Made by a program: the position numbers and the translations under genes. Below are positions 26,412-34,250 of a stretch of DNA of 34,250 nucleotides, one piece after another; within the stretch, counting starts at the first letter, position 1, and each line of letters opens with the position of its first letter. The notes beneath the pieces are model-generated. The model was given only the letters and a program-made list of their open reading frames with translations, was not told the DNA's origin and did no database searches. Origin of the DNA: Boudabousia marimammalium (lineage in GTDB: Bacteria; Actinomycetota; Actinomycetes; Actinomycetales; Actinomycetaceae); assembly GCF_001936115.1 (NCBI RefSeq), contig NZ_MPDM01000011.1, positions 12,945 to 47,194 of the forward strand, written 5' to 3'.

Positions 26412-27644
26412 TCAGTCTTGGTTCTTTTCCGGATCTAAATCCGGGTTAGTCATCTTCGGTACGATCGGGTTGCGTCGTTTAGCTTCTTTTAGGGCCCGCA
26501 TCTCAGCTGTGTCAAGGCAGTCATCAGCGACTTCCAAAGTGGAAGAAATCGTGGAGAGCAAGTCATCCTCGTCATCAGTGTTGTGCAAAATGGGACGTTT
26601 CACTGGAACGCTATCGCCTTGAGCAGTCTCCGCAGATAGACGTACCTGTTGCACTGGCTCAACCAATTCTGGTTTTTCCTCTATCTCAGTGGCCGGCTGC
26701 TGTGGGGATTCTTCCACATACTCATCTAACTGTTCTGCCAGTTCAGGCTCTTCGATGCCTCCGGCAATCTCGTTTGGATCTGAGATGCCCAATGGGGCGA
26801 CTTCCACTTCAGGAATCTTTCCCGAATCAGTGCTGGGTTCCTTAACCCCCTTAATTAGCGTAGGGGTCGCGTCGGGGGCTGCGCCCGTTTCTCGTGGCTC
26901 GTCAGCTGCGGTATCCAGCTGATTGCTTTCCCGCAGCTCTGTGAGTTCTGCTTCGCTCAGTTTAGAAAGCTCTGCGTTGACTTTCGTTAGTTCAGCTTCT
27001 AGATTCTCGCGGGCGGGCTTCTCCCAAGCGGCCCCCAGCGGGGAGATAAAAAGCTTGGGACGCTCTAGCAGATGGGTAATAATCATTTTACGTCCCGCTA
27101 GGAAACGAGCGCGCGGAATATGTGAGTATTCGGCGGCAATAGCTTCGCGGTATTTACGGTAATCTTGTGGGCTGGCCGCCAGCATGGACAGTTCCGCATC
27201 CACTAGCACGCGGGCATCGATATCTTCCGGCGCGGCGGAGTGCTTCCCTAAGCCCAAAATCAGGTGAACAATGCGCTGGATTCGTTCCTCACTGACACCT
27301 AGCTCACGTAAATCATCAGCCGCGTACTGGGCGGAGGGTGCCATGACCTCTCCGGCTTCGCCAGCGTAGGTGCTGTCTTCATCGGTGGCAAATACTGCTC
27401 CGTGGTACCAAGTTGCTAAGCGGAGCATCTCCGGGTCATGTGAGGCGGCCACAATCTCATCGAGTGCGGCTAAAGTATTAATCAAATGCGTTAGATTGTG
27501 GAAGACCCGCTCTGGTGCGGACCATCGTTCCACCAGCTTTAAGCAATGCTCCCGTAGGATTTCCTTGTCAGCGGTTGCTTCCACTGCCTCGGCGCTACGT
27601 ATAAAGGCTGAAACCAGCCATTGCGGAGCGTCACTGATGCCCAT
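26412..27644 (-). CDS. HD-superfamily-like protein with acidic C-terminal tail
   Basis: A 410-residue protein. Residues 1 to about 205 resemble predicted metal-dependent HD phosphohydrolases (COG4339 type): RVFHNLTHL at 47-54, LATWYHGAVF at 76-85, VDAELSMLAASPQDYRKY. In the second motif the expected His-Asp doublet reads His-Gly (81-82), so activity is uncertain. Residues from about 210 to the end are disordered, rich in Glu, Pro and Thr, and not recognised. ATG 27644 follows AAAGG. It is divergent from the bPH2 gene cluster and ends beside two DnaA boxes. Confidence 0.78.
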   Translation of the reverse strand: MGISDAPQWLVSAFIRSAEAVEATADKEILREHCLKLVERWSAPERVFHNLTHLINTLAALDEIVAASHDPEMLRLATWYHGAVFATDEDSTYAGEAGEVMAPSAQYAADDLRELGVSEERIQRIVHLILGLGKHSAAPEDIDARVLVDAELSMLAASPQDYRKYREAIAAEYSHIPRARFLAGRKMIITHLLERPKLFISPLGAAWEKPARENLEAELTKVNAELSKLSEAELTELRESNQLDTAADEPRETGAAPDATPTLIKGVKEPSTDSGKIPEVEVAPLGISDPNEIAGGIEEPELAEQLDEYVEESPQQPATEIEEKPELVEPVQQVRLSAETAQGDSVPVKRPILHNTDDEDDLLSTISSTLEVADDCLDTAEMRALKEAKRRNPIVPKMTNPDLDPEKNQD

Positions 27645-27814
27645 CTGAACACCTTTCTTAAGACAACAACGTATCCAATCCTATGCTCATATTTGCTGAA
27701 GGTCGAATTAGCGGAGGTGACTTCCATTGTCAGGGAAGGTCAAAATCTTGCGGGCTGAGTAAGATAGCATTTGAACAAGGTCTCAACTTGAGGTTTTCTA
27801 TCTGGAAGGCAGTT

Positions 27815-28321
27815 ATGAGTGGAAGTGATTCGCTTTTTGAGCTTGAAGGTGCACGATTCAGACCGGTGATGCCCCAGCTGGCTAAAGTTCGCCGGATTGG
27901 TTTGAGCATTTTCTTTGTCCCCATCATCGTGATTATGGGTGTGCTTGCTTTTGTCGCTTTTGCGGAAGTCGGTCGCTGGATTACTTTGTCGATTGCTGCC
28001 GTGGTGTTACTGCTTTGGCTTTGGCTGATGTGGCTGGTTTCGCGTCAAGTTAAGGCGTTTGGGTATTACGAGGGGGAGCGTGAGCTATATTTGCGCTCCG
28101 GTATCATGTTCCGCTCCATGACTGTGATTCCTTATGGCCGGATGCAGTTTGTTGATCTAGATGAAGGGCCCATTGCCCGGCATTACGGGATGGCGTCTGT
28201 GAAGCTCCATACGGCTTCCGCTTCTACGGACGCAACGATTGTGGGTCTTCCCCGTGAGGAAGCTAACCGTCTGCGTAAGGTGCTGTCTGAGCGGGGCGAA
28301 GCCCTGATGGCGGGGCTTTAA
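27815..28321 (+). CDS. bPH2-domain membrane protein, YdbS-like
   Basis: A 168-residue protein with two membrane helices (about 27-50 and 55-77) followed by a bacterial PH domain (bPH2, about 80-165) containing YLRSGIMFRSMTVIPYGRMQFVDLDEGPIARHYGM. ATG 27815 follows GGAAGG by 5 nt; a longer frame from 27683 lacks such a site. It starts an operon: the next gene begins 3 nt after its stop. The YdbS/YdbT pair is widespread in Gram-positive bacteria; linked to antimicrobial peptide resistance in Bacillus, the molecular role is unknown. Confidence 0.9.
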   Translation: MSGSDSLFELEGARFRPVMPQLAKVRRIGLSIFFVPIIVIMGVLAFVAFAEVGRWITLSIAAVVLLLWLWLMWLVSRQVKAFGYYEGERELYLRSGIMFRSMTVIPYGRMQFVDLDEGPIARHYGMASVKLHTASASTDATIVGLPREEANRLRKVLSERGEALMAGL

Positions 28322-28324
28322 ACC

Positions 28325-29968
28325 ATGTCAGATCAGAAAGCTGAACTGAATTGGTTGAAAGTTCATCCCATCACCCCGGTGGTGACGGTGTGGAAGGGGA
28401 TTGCCGCGCTGGTCGGTATTATTGCCATCCAGAATTTCAGGGAAAGCGTGGAGCTAATCCATTATCTGCAGGATTACACACAGCTGGGTGGTCTGGCTTG
28501 GGTTTTGATTCCGCTAGCTTTTATCCTAGTTTTTGCCTTGCTGGTTGGCCTTTACGCGGCCATCTCTTACCGGTTTATTGGGTACGCGCTGGAGCCGGAA
28601 GCCATTCACTACCGGAAAGGCATCTTTTTTAAGAGCGAGCGCGAAATCAAAATGTCGCGCATCCAAGCAATCGATGTGGTGCAGCCGCTGCTGGGCCGTC
28701 TTTTCGGCTTGGCGAACGTGAACGTAGAAGCCACCGGTGGTAATGAGTCTAAGATTGAAATCGGTATGCTCCGCCTGCCGGAGGCTGAAGAAACCCGGGC
28801 GCGGATTTTGTATCTGGCGGCTGGTTTTTCCGAGGACGAGGGGGAATCCCCCTCGGCCCCCAGCCAAGCTGAGAACGCTGAAACTGAAGACGGTTCCGCT
28901 CCCAGCGCCGACGTGACCCCGCCGGTACTGCGGGCCACCCCGGTAGCACCCGAAACTGAACTGTACCGGGTTAATCTGCCGTCGCTTTTCGTTTCGGTAG
29001 CACTGTCCGGCTGGTTCATTACGACTGTTATTGTGATTATCGGGGTATTTAGTTTCGCTATCTATGGTTTCTCATCATGGGGCTGGCGGGGTTTTTCTGG
29101 CAGCTTGGTCGCTTTGGCGCCATTATTCCTAGGTCTGATTAGCGGAAGCTGGAACTCGATTAGTCGCAGTATTAACTTTGTTTTGGCTGCCTCTCCGGAT
29201 GGGATTCGTATTCGTAATGGCATTACGGATCTCAAAGCGCAAACTCTGCCGCCCGGTCGCGTGCACGGCGTGAAACTCAGTCAGAGTTTGCTGTGGCGGA
29301 CCCGCGACTACTGGCGGGTGGAAATGGAAATCGCCAGCTATCAAGGTGACACAGAGCAGAGCAATAATGTGCTGATTCCGGTGGGGAGCCGCCAAGACGC
29401 TGTCTCTAGCAGCTGGTTGATTGTCCGCGACCTGGGGGTGGAAAACCCCGACCAGCTTTGGGAAGAAGCCTTCGATGGTAGCCGTGACAGCTACCAAAGT
29501 TTCGTGCCGAACCCACTGGTGTCCCGCTGGTTTGACTGGTTCACCTATCGTCGCAACGCGGTGGCTATCACCCCGCACGCCCTGGTTTTCCGGCGCGGCT
29601 GGCTGACTAAAAGCATCAATATTGTGTTGCATGAGCATATTCAGTCCGTGGAGATCTCTCAAGGACCGTGGGAGCGTCGACTGGGCCTGGCTAATCTGCA
29701 TATTCATCTGGTGCAAGGGCAAATCCTCACTGTTATGCCAAATATTGGTGCTGAACACTGCCGGGATCTGTGGGCGCAGGTCGCGCAGTACTCGCAGCAG
29801 CGCCGAGAAACTGAACCGTCCGCAAAGTGGATGATTCGGGTTCAGCAGGTGGCTGCAGTTTCCAGTAGCCAAGATGGCTCCATGTCCAGCGGCAACACGG
29901 ATTTCGAAATGCCTGACGAAGCGGACAATCCCGCTACCTCGACAGATCAGGAAGTAGTGTCCTTGTGA
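28325..29968 (+). CDS. Multi-bPH2-domain membrane protein, YdbT-like
   Basis: A 547-residue protein with pairs of membrane helices (near residues 22-37, 58-78, then about 220-275) and three bPH2 domains: one after residue 80 (YALEPEAIHYRKGIFFKSEREIKMSRIQAIDVVQPLLGRLFG), a middle one near 285-400 and the last near 420-500 (HEHIQSVEISQGPWERRLGLANLHIHL). A Pro/Ala/Glu-rich linker lies at about 165-205. It starts 3 nt after the YdbS-like gene and its stop overlaps the next start (GTGA), so all are co-transcribed. The two proteins probably form one membrane complex. Confidence 0.9.
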   Translation: MSDQKAELNWLKVHPITPVVTVWKGIAALVGIIAIQNFRESVELIHYLQDYTQLGGLAWVLIPLAFILVFALLVGLYAAISYRFIGYALEPEAIHYRKGIFFKSEREIKMSRIQAIDVVQPLLGRLFGLANVNVEATGGNESKIEIGMLRLPEAEETRARILYLAAGFSEDEGESPSAPSQAENAETEDGSAPSADVTPPVLRATPVAPETELYRVNLPSLFVSVALSGWFITTVIVIIGVFSFAIYGFSSWGWRGFSGSLVALAPLFLGLISGSWNSISRSINFVLAASPDGIRIRNGITDLKAQTLPPGRVHGVKLSQSLLWRTRDYWRVEMEIASYQGDTEQSNNVLIPVGSRQDAVSSSWLIVRDLGVENPDQLWEEAFDGSRDSYQSFVPNPLVSRWFDWFTYRRNAVAITPHALVFRRGWLTKSINIVLHEHIQSVEISQGPWERRLGLANLHIHLVQGQILTVMPNIGAEHCRDLWAQVAQYSQQRRETEPSAKWMIRVQQVAAVSSSQDGSMSSGNTDFEMPDEADNPATSTDQEVVSL

Positions 29969-30648
29969 AACCCGCCCGTCTTGGCTTTGGCATTATTGGC
30001 GCGGGGGCCGTCGGTTGCGCCCTCGGCTCCGCTCTCCGCGCCACCGGGCACGCCCTCGTCGGCGTGGTCGCAGATAGTGAGGACTCCCGCGAGCGTGCCC
30101 AAGTGCGCCTAGCGAATGTGCCAATCCTCAGCCCCGAGCAGCTAGTGGAACGTTCCGAAGCTGTCCTCCTTGCCTTGCCCGCGAACCAGATAGCCCCCAC
30201 GGTAGAAGGTCTGGCCGCACTGGAGCTGTGGCAGCCCGGGCAGCTGATCATCCACACTGCGCCCGCCCTCGGCACCCGTCCCCTAGCGGCGGCAACTGCG
30301 CGTGGCGCCCTCGGCCTCGCCATTCACCCAGCCATGCGTTTTACGGGAACCAGTTTGGATGAGACGCTCTTGGTGGATTGCCCCTTTGCGATTACCGCGG
30401 CGGGTCCTTTGCAGCCAATCGGGATGGCTTTAGCAGTGGAGTTGGGTGGGCGCCCCTTCGTAATTGCCGAGGGGGAGCGCGCCAACTATGCGGCGGCTTT
30501 GTTGAAAACTATGCGGACTCTGGAGTCAGCCACGGACTCTTTAGTGGACACCATGATGGAGCTGTCAGGTGATAGTGAGGCGGCCGGAGCGGTCACCAGC
30601 CGCCTGCTGGACGCCACCTACGTTCATGTGCGCGACACAAAAGTGTGA
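29965..30648 (+). CDS. Rossmann-fold/DUF2520-like protein
   Basis: A 227-residue protein, start GTG 29965 overlapping the previous stop. The N-terminal Rossmann fold binds NAD(P) through GIIGAGAVG at 9-17; the following part (TAPALGTRPLA, LAIHPAMRFTG) is typical of Rossmann plus DUF2520 proteins related to ProC/prephenate dehydrogenases. Family members usually have about 290-300 residues, so the C-terminal helical domain is shortened here, ending just after LLDATYVHVRD. In actinobacteria such genes often precede panC or lysS; here lysS follows. The substrate is unknown. Confidence 0.85.
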   Translation: MKPARLGFGIIGAGAVGCALGSALRATGHALVGVVADSEDSRERAQVRLANVPILSPEQLVERSEAVLLALPANQIAPTVEGLAALELWQPGQLIIHTAPALGTRPLAAATARGALGLAIHPAMRFTGTSLDETLLVDCPFAITAAGPLQPIGMALAVELGGRPFVIAEGERANYAAALLKTMRTLESATDSLVDTMMELSGDSEAAGAVTSRLLDATYVHVRDTKV

Positions 30649-30697
30649 AACTAAGCCAAAAATTGGCTACCGGCACGGCAGAAAAGCGGATTGCCGT

Positions 30698-30703
30698 TAA
30701 ACT
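30698..30703 (+). promoter_or_regulatory. Possible -10 of a leaderless lysS transcript
   Basis: TAAACT ends 7 nt before GTG 30711, the spacing of a leaderless start. No matching -35 was found. Confidence 0.35.
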
Positions 30704-30710
30704 ATTGCCT

Positions 30711-32303
30711 GTGAGTGAAAATAAAACTGCAGGCAATCAGCCTCCCCAAGCACAGAATCCGTCCGACGACACCCCAGAGCAGGTGCGAATCCGGGTGGAA
30801 AAGCGTGCCCAGCTGTTGGAATCTGGTGTCAACCCGTACCCGGTGCAGTTGCCGGTTACCGCCACTATTGCGCAGATTCGTGAACAGTACAGCCATCTTG
30901 AAGCCGGCGATGAGACCGAGGATTTGGCTGGTGTTGCCGGTCGTGTCATGTTCTTGCGTAACACCGGTAAGCTCTGTTTCGTCACCATTCAAGATGGTGC
31001 CGGTTCGCGTCTGCAGGCCATGCTGTCTGCTAATGAGGTGGGCATGGATTCTTTGCAGCAGTTTAAGACGGCGGTCGATTTGGGTGACCACCTGTATGTG
31101 CACGGTCGCGTGATTTCTTCGCGCCGCGGTGAGCTTTCAATTATGGCTACCGCCGGCGGTGAGGGCACTGGTGCTGGTACTTTTACGGCCGCTCCAGCTT
31201 GGGCCTTGGCTGCGAAAGCGGTTCGCCCGCTACCTAAGACTTTCACCGCGGAGGATGGTACCGAGGTTTCCCTGTCTGAGGAACAGCGGGTTCGTCGCCG
31301 TGAGCTGGATATGATTATGCGCCAGTCGGCTCGCGATATGGTGCGCACTCGCTCTTTGGTGATGCGTTCGCTTCGCCAATGGTTTGATCAGCATGACTTC
31401 TTGGAAGTGGAAACTCCGATGCTGCAAAATATTCACGGTGGCGCGGCGGCCCGCCCGTTCACCACGCACATGAACGCGTACGACACTGACCTGTATTTGC
31501 GGATTGCGCCGGAGCTCTTCTTGAAGCGCTGCCTGATTGGCGGGGTGGAGAATGTGTTTGAAATTAACCGTAACTTCCGTAATGAGGGTGCAGACTCTTC
31601 ACACAGCCCGGAGTTTACGATGCTGGAAGCCTACCAAGCTTACGGTACTTATGACACGATTGGTCAGCTCACTCAAGACATTGTTCAGAACGCAGCCATC
31701 GCGGCGACCGGCTCCACTAAGGTCACTTTGCCGGACGGCACCGAATACGATCTGGGTGGCGAATGGAAGCAGATTGGCCTCTATGAGTCGCTTTCTGAGA
31801 AGCTGGGTGAGGAAGTCACCCCGGAGACTTCACGTGAGCGGCTGTTGCAGTTGGCTGAGCAGCATGAGGTTGAGGTCGAAGACTACTATGTCGACGGCAA
31901 GATTGTGGAAACCCTCTGGGAGGAGCTAGTGGGGGACCACCTGTGGGAGCCGACTTTTGTGCGTGATTTCCCGGTGGATACTTCACCGCTGGTGAAGGCG
32001 CATCGCAGTCAGCCCGGCAAGGTGGAGAAGTGGGATCTGATTGTGCGTGGTTTTGAGCTGGCGACCGGCTACTCTGAGTTGAATGATCCGGTAGTGCAGC
32101 GTGAGCGGTTTGAGCAGCAGTCTCTGGACGCCGCGAATGGTGACCCGGAAGCCATGGAGGTGGATGAAGAGTTCTTGCAGGCCATGGAGCAGGGGATGCC
32201 GCCTGCCGGTGGTATGGGCATGGGGATTGACCGGCTCCTGATGGCGATTACCGGTCAAGGGATTCGGGAGACTATTACTTTCCCGCTGGTTAAGCGTCTC
32301 TAA
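30711..32303 (+). CDS. lysS: Lysyl-tRNA synthetase (class II)
   Basis: A 530-residue enzyme that charges tRNA-Lys. The N-terminal OB fold (about 75-190) has AGRVMFLRNTGKLCFVTIQD; the catalytic core shows motif 2 with FEINRNFRNEGADSSHSPEFTMLE split over about 280-305 and motif 3 GMGMGIDRLLM near 505-515. Length fits the family. The start is uncertain: GTG 30711 gives the natural N-terminus MSENKTAG and has TAAACT 7 nt upstream (leaderless), while a GTG at 30645 would overlap the previous stop and add 22 atypical residues. It is at the end of the bPH2 cluster and has a weak terminator. Confidence 0.95.
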   Translation: MSENKTAGNQPPQAQNPSDDTPEQVRIRVEKRAQLLESGVNPYPVQLPVTATIAQIREQYSHLEAGDETEDLAGVAGRVMFLRNTGKLCFVTIQDGAGSRLQAMLSANEVGMDSLQQFKTAVDLGDHLYVHGRVISSRRGELSIMATAGGEGTGAGTFTAAPAWALAAKAVRPLPKTFTAEDGTEVSLSEEQRVRRRELDMIMRQSARDMVRTRSLVMRSLRQWFDQHDFLEVETPMLQNIHGGAAARPFTTHMNAYDTDLYLRIAPELFLKRCLIGGVENVFEINRNFRNEGADSSHSPEFTMLEAYQAYGTYDTIGQLTQDIVQNAAIAATGSTKVTLPDGTEYDLGGEWKQIGLYESLSEKLGEEVTPETSRERLLQLAEQHEVEVEDYYVDGKIVETLWEELVGDHLWEPTFVRDFPVDTSPLVKAHRSQPGKVEKWDLIVRGFELATGYSELNDPVVQRERFEQQSLDAANGDPEAMEVDEEFLQAMEQGMPPAGGMGMGIDRLLMAITGQGIRETITFPLVKRL

Positions 32304-32321
32304 TTTTTGGTTTTACGTATT

Positions 32322-32360
32322 CCCTCGGTTCTTTGTTTCGGCAAGGGGCCGAGGGTCTTC
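32322..32360 (+). terminator. Possible lysS terminator
   Basis: CCCTCGG (32322-32328) pairs with CCGAGGG (32349-32355) around a 20-nt loop; weak tail. Confidence 0.45.
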
Positions 32361-32508
32361 GCTATCTAGGGGTATGGCGGGGCGGTTTTGAATTCTATTT
32401 TGATGATTGTGACAATTTGGCAGACATAATTTAAAGCATGCATGTCGGATGTCTGATATTGTATCTTCTACGTATCATGCGAGAATGGGCTCGCCTACGG
32501 AAAGGTCA
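32356..32508 (+). promoter_or_regulatory. Leader region of the sialidase gene
   Basis: An AT-rich upstream region with no gene. No hexamer pair with good spacing could be fixed; AAAGG lies a few nt before the ATG at 32509. Confidence 0.4.
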
Positions 32509-34250
32509 ATGATGACAACAACTAACTCTCGAATCGGTCGCAGGATGTTGGTCGCTCTCGTCGCTGTTTTTGCGATGGTGGCAACGCTGATTTCTTTACC
32601 GGTTAATCTGGCGGTAGCGGAAACCGATAAACTCACTGTGACTCTCACTCGAACTGATGACTTGGGTAGTGAAATCAGGGAAGGTGACCGGCTGACTTTC
32701 CGCATTACCTACAAGAACAATACGGATTCTGCACTCACTGCTTTCCCCCGTGAATCCAATCTTTCTGATGTGGTGCCTGGGGATACCAAGAACTGTCGTT
32801 GGGTTAATCTCGCGGCGGGGGCGACTAAACAGTGCAACTTTGCTTTCCATATTGCGACAGCTAAAGATGCGCAGGCAGGCACTTTCACCCCCATGAGTAC
32901 ATGGGATGCTACTACTGATCGTGATGGGAACAATGTTCTACAAGCGGGGATCCAAGCTAATGCGGACCCGGTTACTGTGATTCCTGTTCCTGATCCGCTG
33001 GAAACCCCGCATGACTACGCAATAGGTGAGATTGTTCATTTGGCTACTCCCGGAAGTGGAGGGTTCCCGTGCCACCGGATTCCGGCGCTGACGCAGGCGG
33101 TGAATGGAAACATTATTGCTGCTTGGGATGGTCGTCCCCGGGGTTGTGGCGACGCGCCTACTCCCAACTCGATTGTTTACCGGATTTCAAAGGACAATGG
33201 GCGTTCTTGGAGTAAGATTGCTACCGCGATGGAAGGGCATCCGGCTCCTGGCTTAGAGAAGTATGGTTATTCTGATCCTTCTTTAGTGGTGGACCGTGAA
33301 ACCGGTGACATTTTCCTTTTCGCTGTTAAATCCTTCCAGCAGGGCATTGCGGGCTCACGATTGGGCGTTAATCACGAGGACAAGAACGTGATTCAGGCTG
33401 CCGTCACGAAGTCTTCGGATAATGGTGAAACTTGGGAGACTCCGAAAATTATCACCGAGCAGGTAACAGGTGACGTGGCGACTTGGCGGGCACGTTTCGC
33501 CAGTTCTGGTGAAGGTATCCAGTTGCGCTATGGTGAGCACAAGGGGCGTTTGTTGCAGCAGTACGCCATTTTCAAGCAGGGTGTGCGTGGTTTGTTTAAC
33601 CATTCAGTTTACTCTGACGATCATGGTGAGACGTGGCATGCGGGTGCTTTGACTGCTGCTTACGGTGATGAAAACAAGGTCGTCGAGTTGTCTGATGGCA
33701 CCTTGATGATGAACTCTCGTACCGGCGCCGCTGGCGGTCACCGTTATGTCTCCTATTCAGAGGATCAGGGTGAGACTTGGGGCCCGTGGAAGGTTGAGAA
33801 CCAGTTGGAAGATCCTGTCAATAACGCTTCCATCATTCGCGCTTACCCGAATGCTCCCGAAGGCTCTCTCCGCGCTAAAGTGCTGTTGTTCTCTAATGCA
33901 AAGTCAACTAATCGTCGGGCTAACGGTCATGTGCGGATTTCCTATGATGACGGCAAGACTTGGAATGAGGGGCGGCAGTTCTATGCTGGCTCAATGGCTT
34001 ATTCAACATTAACCCCGCTGGCTGATGGCACCTATGGTCTACTTTTTGAATCCGACGAGTATCAAAACATTGATTACATGAAGATTGATGCCGAGTGGTT
34101 GGGACTGATTGATCCTGGTGAGGCTACGCCTGAGCCGACTGTGGAGCCTTCGGTGGAGGCGACGGTAGTTACTGTGAATGGAACTCAAATTCCCGATATC
34201 AGTGTCACTCCAGTGGTGAATGTTGCGGTGAATGATGGTGCCACTGTGGA
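32509..34250 (+). CDS. Secreted sialidase (GH33), C-terminus beyond the window
   Basis: At least 580 residues; the frame is open at the window end. Residues 1 to about 37 are a signal peptide ending AVA-ET. A beta-sandwich domain (about 40-165) precedes the GH33 six-bladed propeller, which has the RIP motif (HRIP, Arg190) and WDGRPRG, plus several Asp boxes: SKDNGRSW, SSDNGETW, SDDHGETW, SEDQGETW and SYDDGKTW. The enzyme releases sialic acid from host glycans. After the catalytic domain an E-P-T-V linker begins (34132), as in the first gene and the subtilase, so a cell-wall anchor further on is likely. ATG 32509 (or 32512) follows AAAGG. Organised like NanH of Actinomyces. Confidence 0.95.
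   Translation, partial: MMTTTNSRIGRRMLVALVAVFAMVATLISLPVNLAVAETDKLTVTLTRTDDLGSEIREGDRLTFRITYKNNTDSALTAFPRESNLSDVVPGDTKNCRWVNLAAGATKQCNFAFHIATAKDAQAGTFTPMSTWDATTDRDGNNVLQAGIQANADPVTVIPVPDPLETPHDYAIGEIVHLATPGSGGFPCHRIPALTQAVNGNIIAAWDGRPRGCGDAPTPNSIVYRISKDNGRSWSKIATAMEGHPAPGLEKYGYSDPSLVVDRETGDIFLFAVKSFQQGIAGSRLGVNHEDKNVIQAAVTKSSDNGETWETPKIITEQVTGDVATWRARFASSGEGIQLRYGEHKGRLLQQYAIFKQGVRGLFNHSVYSDDHGETWHAGALTAAYGDENKVVELSDGTLMMNSRTGAAGGHRYVSYSEDQGETWGPWKVENQLEDPVNNASIIRAYPNAPEGSLRAKVLLFSNAKSTNRRANGHVRISYDDGKTWNEGRQFYAGSMAYSTLTPLADGTYGLLFESDEYQNIDYMKIDAEWLGLIDPGEATPEPTVEPSVEATVVTVNGTQIPDISVTPVVNVAVNDGATV
34132..34164 (+). repeat. E-P-T-V/E-P-S-V linker of the sialidase
   Basis: Short repeat of the same type as at 1-51 and 13583-13672, with almost identical codons. 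Confidence 0.75.

Noticed and set aside
29129-29872. 247-codon minus-strand frame opposite the YdbT-like gene
   Set aside because: Antisense shadow; no ribosome-binding site or family match.

Overview
The window reads as a chromosomal segment of a moderate-GC actinobacterium. Everything points to a host-associated member of the Actinomycetaceae (Varibaculum/Mobiluncus/Actinomyces-like), but the genus is an inference from gene content. The evidence is an LPXTG-anchored surface protein, a secreted GH33 sialidase, a giant secreted subtilase with S-layer-type repeats, a lone WXG100 protein, a LytR_C protein, CIRCE-controlled groEL and several probable leaderless starts.

Layout. 1-537: 3' end of a cell-wall-anchored protein (LPKTG sorting signal). 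503-6388 (minus): a three-gene set made of a small companion protein, a 1701-residue DUF5724/DUF4132-type protein and an Imm17-like two-helix membrane protein. 6634-8219 (plus): a two-gene ABC exporter. 8231-8975 (minus): decayed scraps of another copy or copies of the companion/DUF4132 pair. 9269-14296: the multidomain subtilase. 14775-15443 (minus): an MGMT/ATL-like protein whose start codon lies in a 46-bp inverted repeat. 15701-18945: a well-formed promoter followed by a small secreted protein and, 10 nt later, a three-gene ABC transporter; this is the best candidate for an undescribed system (secreted peptide plus dedicated transporter or immunity). 18946-20157: about 1.2 kb with no supportable gene. 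20158-21201: remnant of the C-terminal end of a restriction-type helicase/endonuclease. 21503-21578 (minus): tRNA-Thr(UGU).

21679-32303 is mostly housekeeping: SGNH hydrolase and ung (minus), a LytR_C protein, groEL with two CIRCE operators, a WXG100 protein and an HD-like protein (minus) separated by two perfect DnaA boxes, then a plus-strand cluster of two bPH2 membrane proteins, a Rossmann/DUF2520-like protein and lysS. 32509 to the end: a GH33 sialidase running off the window.

How they fit. The first protein, the subtilase and the sialidase share an E-P-T/S-V linker and form a surface/secreted set suited to life on a mucosal host. The stretch from about 14.6 to 21.5 kb (MGMT-like gene, peptide/ABC operon, empty DNA, truncated restriction gene) ends at a tRNA 3' end and looks like an accessory region, though no att repeat or integrase was found. 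No CRISPR array, intact transposase or rRNA was recognised.
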